Source of the DNA: Oceanobacillus halophilus
GTDB taxonomy: Bacteria > Bacillota > Bacilli > Bacillales > Amphibacillaceae
DNA: 64,000 nt
Assembly: GCF_003628505.1 (NCBI RefSeq)
Contig: NZ_RBZP01000001.1
Location: 372,001 to 436,000, forward strand
Reading direction: 5' to 3'
Shown here: one piece after another, positions 63,627-64,000 of the stretch
Layout: each line of letters begins with the position of its first letter
Numbering within the stretch: the stretch's first letter is position 1
Made by a program: the position numbers and the translations under genes
Notes under the pieces: generated by a model
What the model was told of the DNA's origin: nothing
Databases searched by the model: none
What the model saw: the letters and a program-made list of their open reading frames with translations, nothing else

Positions 63627-63662
63627 AAATAGGTCAACTCCAAAGAAGGAGTTGACCTATTT
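63627..63662. terminator. Bidirectional terminator between ponA and nth
   Basis: AAATAGGTCAACTCC and GGAGTTGACCTATTT form a perfect 15-base stem around a six-base loop, followed by Ts. The nth stop codon lies inside the right arm. Confidence 0.92.
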
Positions 63663-64000
63663 TTTCGCCTGTTTCATTCTCTTTTGCCCTTCTCTACATA
63701 AATCAAGCAGTGGACATTCGGGGCAATTCGGGTTTCTTGCTTTGCAATGGTATCTGCCAAAAAAAATCATTCGATGATGCGTAACACTCCACTCCTCACG
63801 AGGCACCTTTCGCATTAACGTTTCTTCTACTTCTAATACGGAATCCTTCCACCTGCAAATACCTAGCCGTTTTGAGACCCTCTCTACATGTGTATCCACT
63901 GCAATAGCAGGCTCGTCAAAGGCAATGGATGCCACTACATTGGCTGTTTTTCTCCCTACCCCTGCTAAACTCATTAATTCTTTTTTTGAACGTGGAACCT
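63657..64000 (-). CDS. nth: Endonuclease III, partial (window edge)
   Basis: The C-terminal half of a DNA glycosylase/AP lyase acting on oxidised pyrimidines. The helix-hairpin-helix SLAGVGRKTANVV is visible, with the catalytic Asp in AIAVDTHVERVSKRLG. The [4Fe-4S] cluster cysteines are in YHCKARNPNCPECPLLDLCR. The frame continues to the window edge (VPRSKKELMSLAG), so the N-terminus is outside; it is not truncated in the genome as far as can be seen. It converges on ponA, the same order as in B. subtilis. Confidence 0.93.
   Translation of the reverse strand, partial: VPRSKKELMSLAGVGRKTANVVASIAFDEPAIAVDTHVERVSKRLGICRWKDSVLEVEETLMRKVPREEWSVTHHRMIFFGRYHCKARNPNCPECPLLDLCREGQKRMKQAKK

Noticed and set aside
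1-64000. CRISPR array, intact prophage, insertion sequence
   Set aside because: No regularly spaced direct repeats, no transposase or integrase frames and no terminal inverted repeats with target duplications were seen.

Overview
The window is chromosomal DNA from a low-G+C, endospore-forming member of the Bacillaceae. The gene order is close to Bacillus subtilis in several blocks (yneT-parE-parC; dynA-ypcP; ypsC-rnpB-gpsB; yppE-yppC-recU-ponA-nth). Spore genes are present (cwlJ, sspM, a YqgT-like peptidase), and strong AGGAGG-type ribosome binding sites and frequent TTG starts fit a Firmicute. Oceanobacillus, Virgibacillus or Gracilibacillus-like bacteria would fit, but the genus is inference. 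No CRISPR array, intact prophage or insertion sequence was seen.

Layout. 1-5.2 kb: CoA-binding protein and topoisomerase IV (parE, parC). 5.4-10.5 kb: a five-gene acyl-CoA dehydrogenase / biotin-dependent carboxylase / hydratase operon resembling the B. subtilis yng leucine-isovalerate cluster, without a hydroxymethylglutaryl-CoA lyase gene. 10.9-15.4 kb: a double dynamin GTPase overlapping a 5'-3' exonuclease gene. 15.4-21.5 kb: zinc alcohol dehydrogenase, cysteine synthase, two adjacent broken genes (an AlkD-like glycosylase and a fructosamine-kinase-like protein), a secreted LysM-CAP protein, a 50-residue small gene and a short-chain dehydrogenase. 21.9-29.9 kb: flavohemoglobin, glycosyltransferase, a Rieske oxidoreductase, CwlJ, and a membrane-anchored serine hydrolase behind its TetR-type regulator.

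30.0-32.3 kb is a small accessory scar. It holds a degenerate tRNA-Leu, the N-terminus of what looks like a phage replication protein, an old-yellow-enzyme gene and a frameshifted holin-like (type I toxin) peptide gene among inverted repeats. 32.3-43.4 kb: LysM protein, a helicase with an N-terminal nuclease-like domain, YtxJ, two MFS transporters, acylphosphatase, ferredoxin, a LysM-M14 cell-wall peptidase, a phosphatase, a methionine sulfoxide reductase fusion and YqfQ. 43.7-46.7 kb: an apparent thyA-dfrA-tatA-tatA-tatC-yozE operon. 46.9-49.5 kb: an NlpC/P60 hydrolase, a G+C-rich intergenic repeat, an HD hydrolase, a candidate small RNA and a cold-shock gene. 49.7-53.8 kb: a three-subunit ba3-type oxidase with a 41-residue subunit IIa, then the type III polyketide synthase pair bpsA-bpsB. 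53.9-64 kb: carboxypeptidase, rRNA methyltransferase, RNase P RNA, gpsB, cdd, ypp genes, sspM, recU-ponA and the end of nth.

Most of the window is ordinary core genome. The parts most worth checking are the RNA-like element at 49137-49236, the toxin/phage/tRNA scar at 30.2-32.2 kb, the palindromic TetR operator at 30009-30032, the paired pseudogenes at 17.8-19.3 kb, and several small genes (20341-20493, 26358-26465, 44736-44891, 49765-49890, 58898-59005). I found no convincing new multi-gene system.
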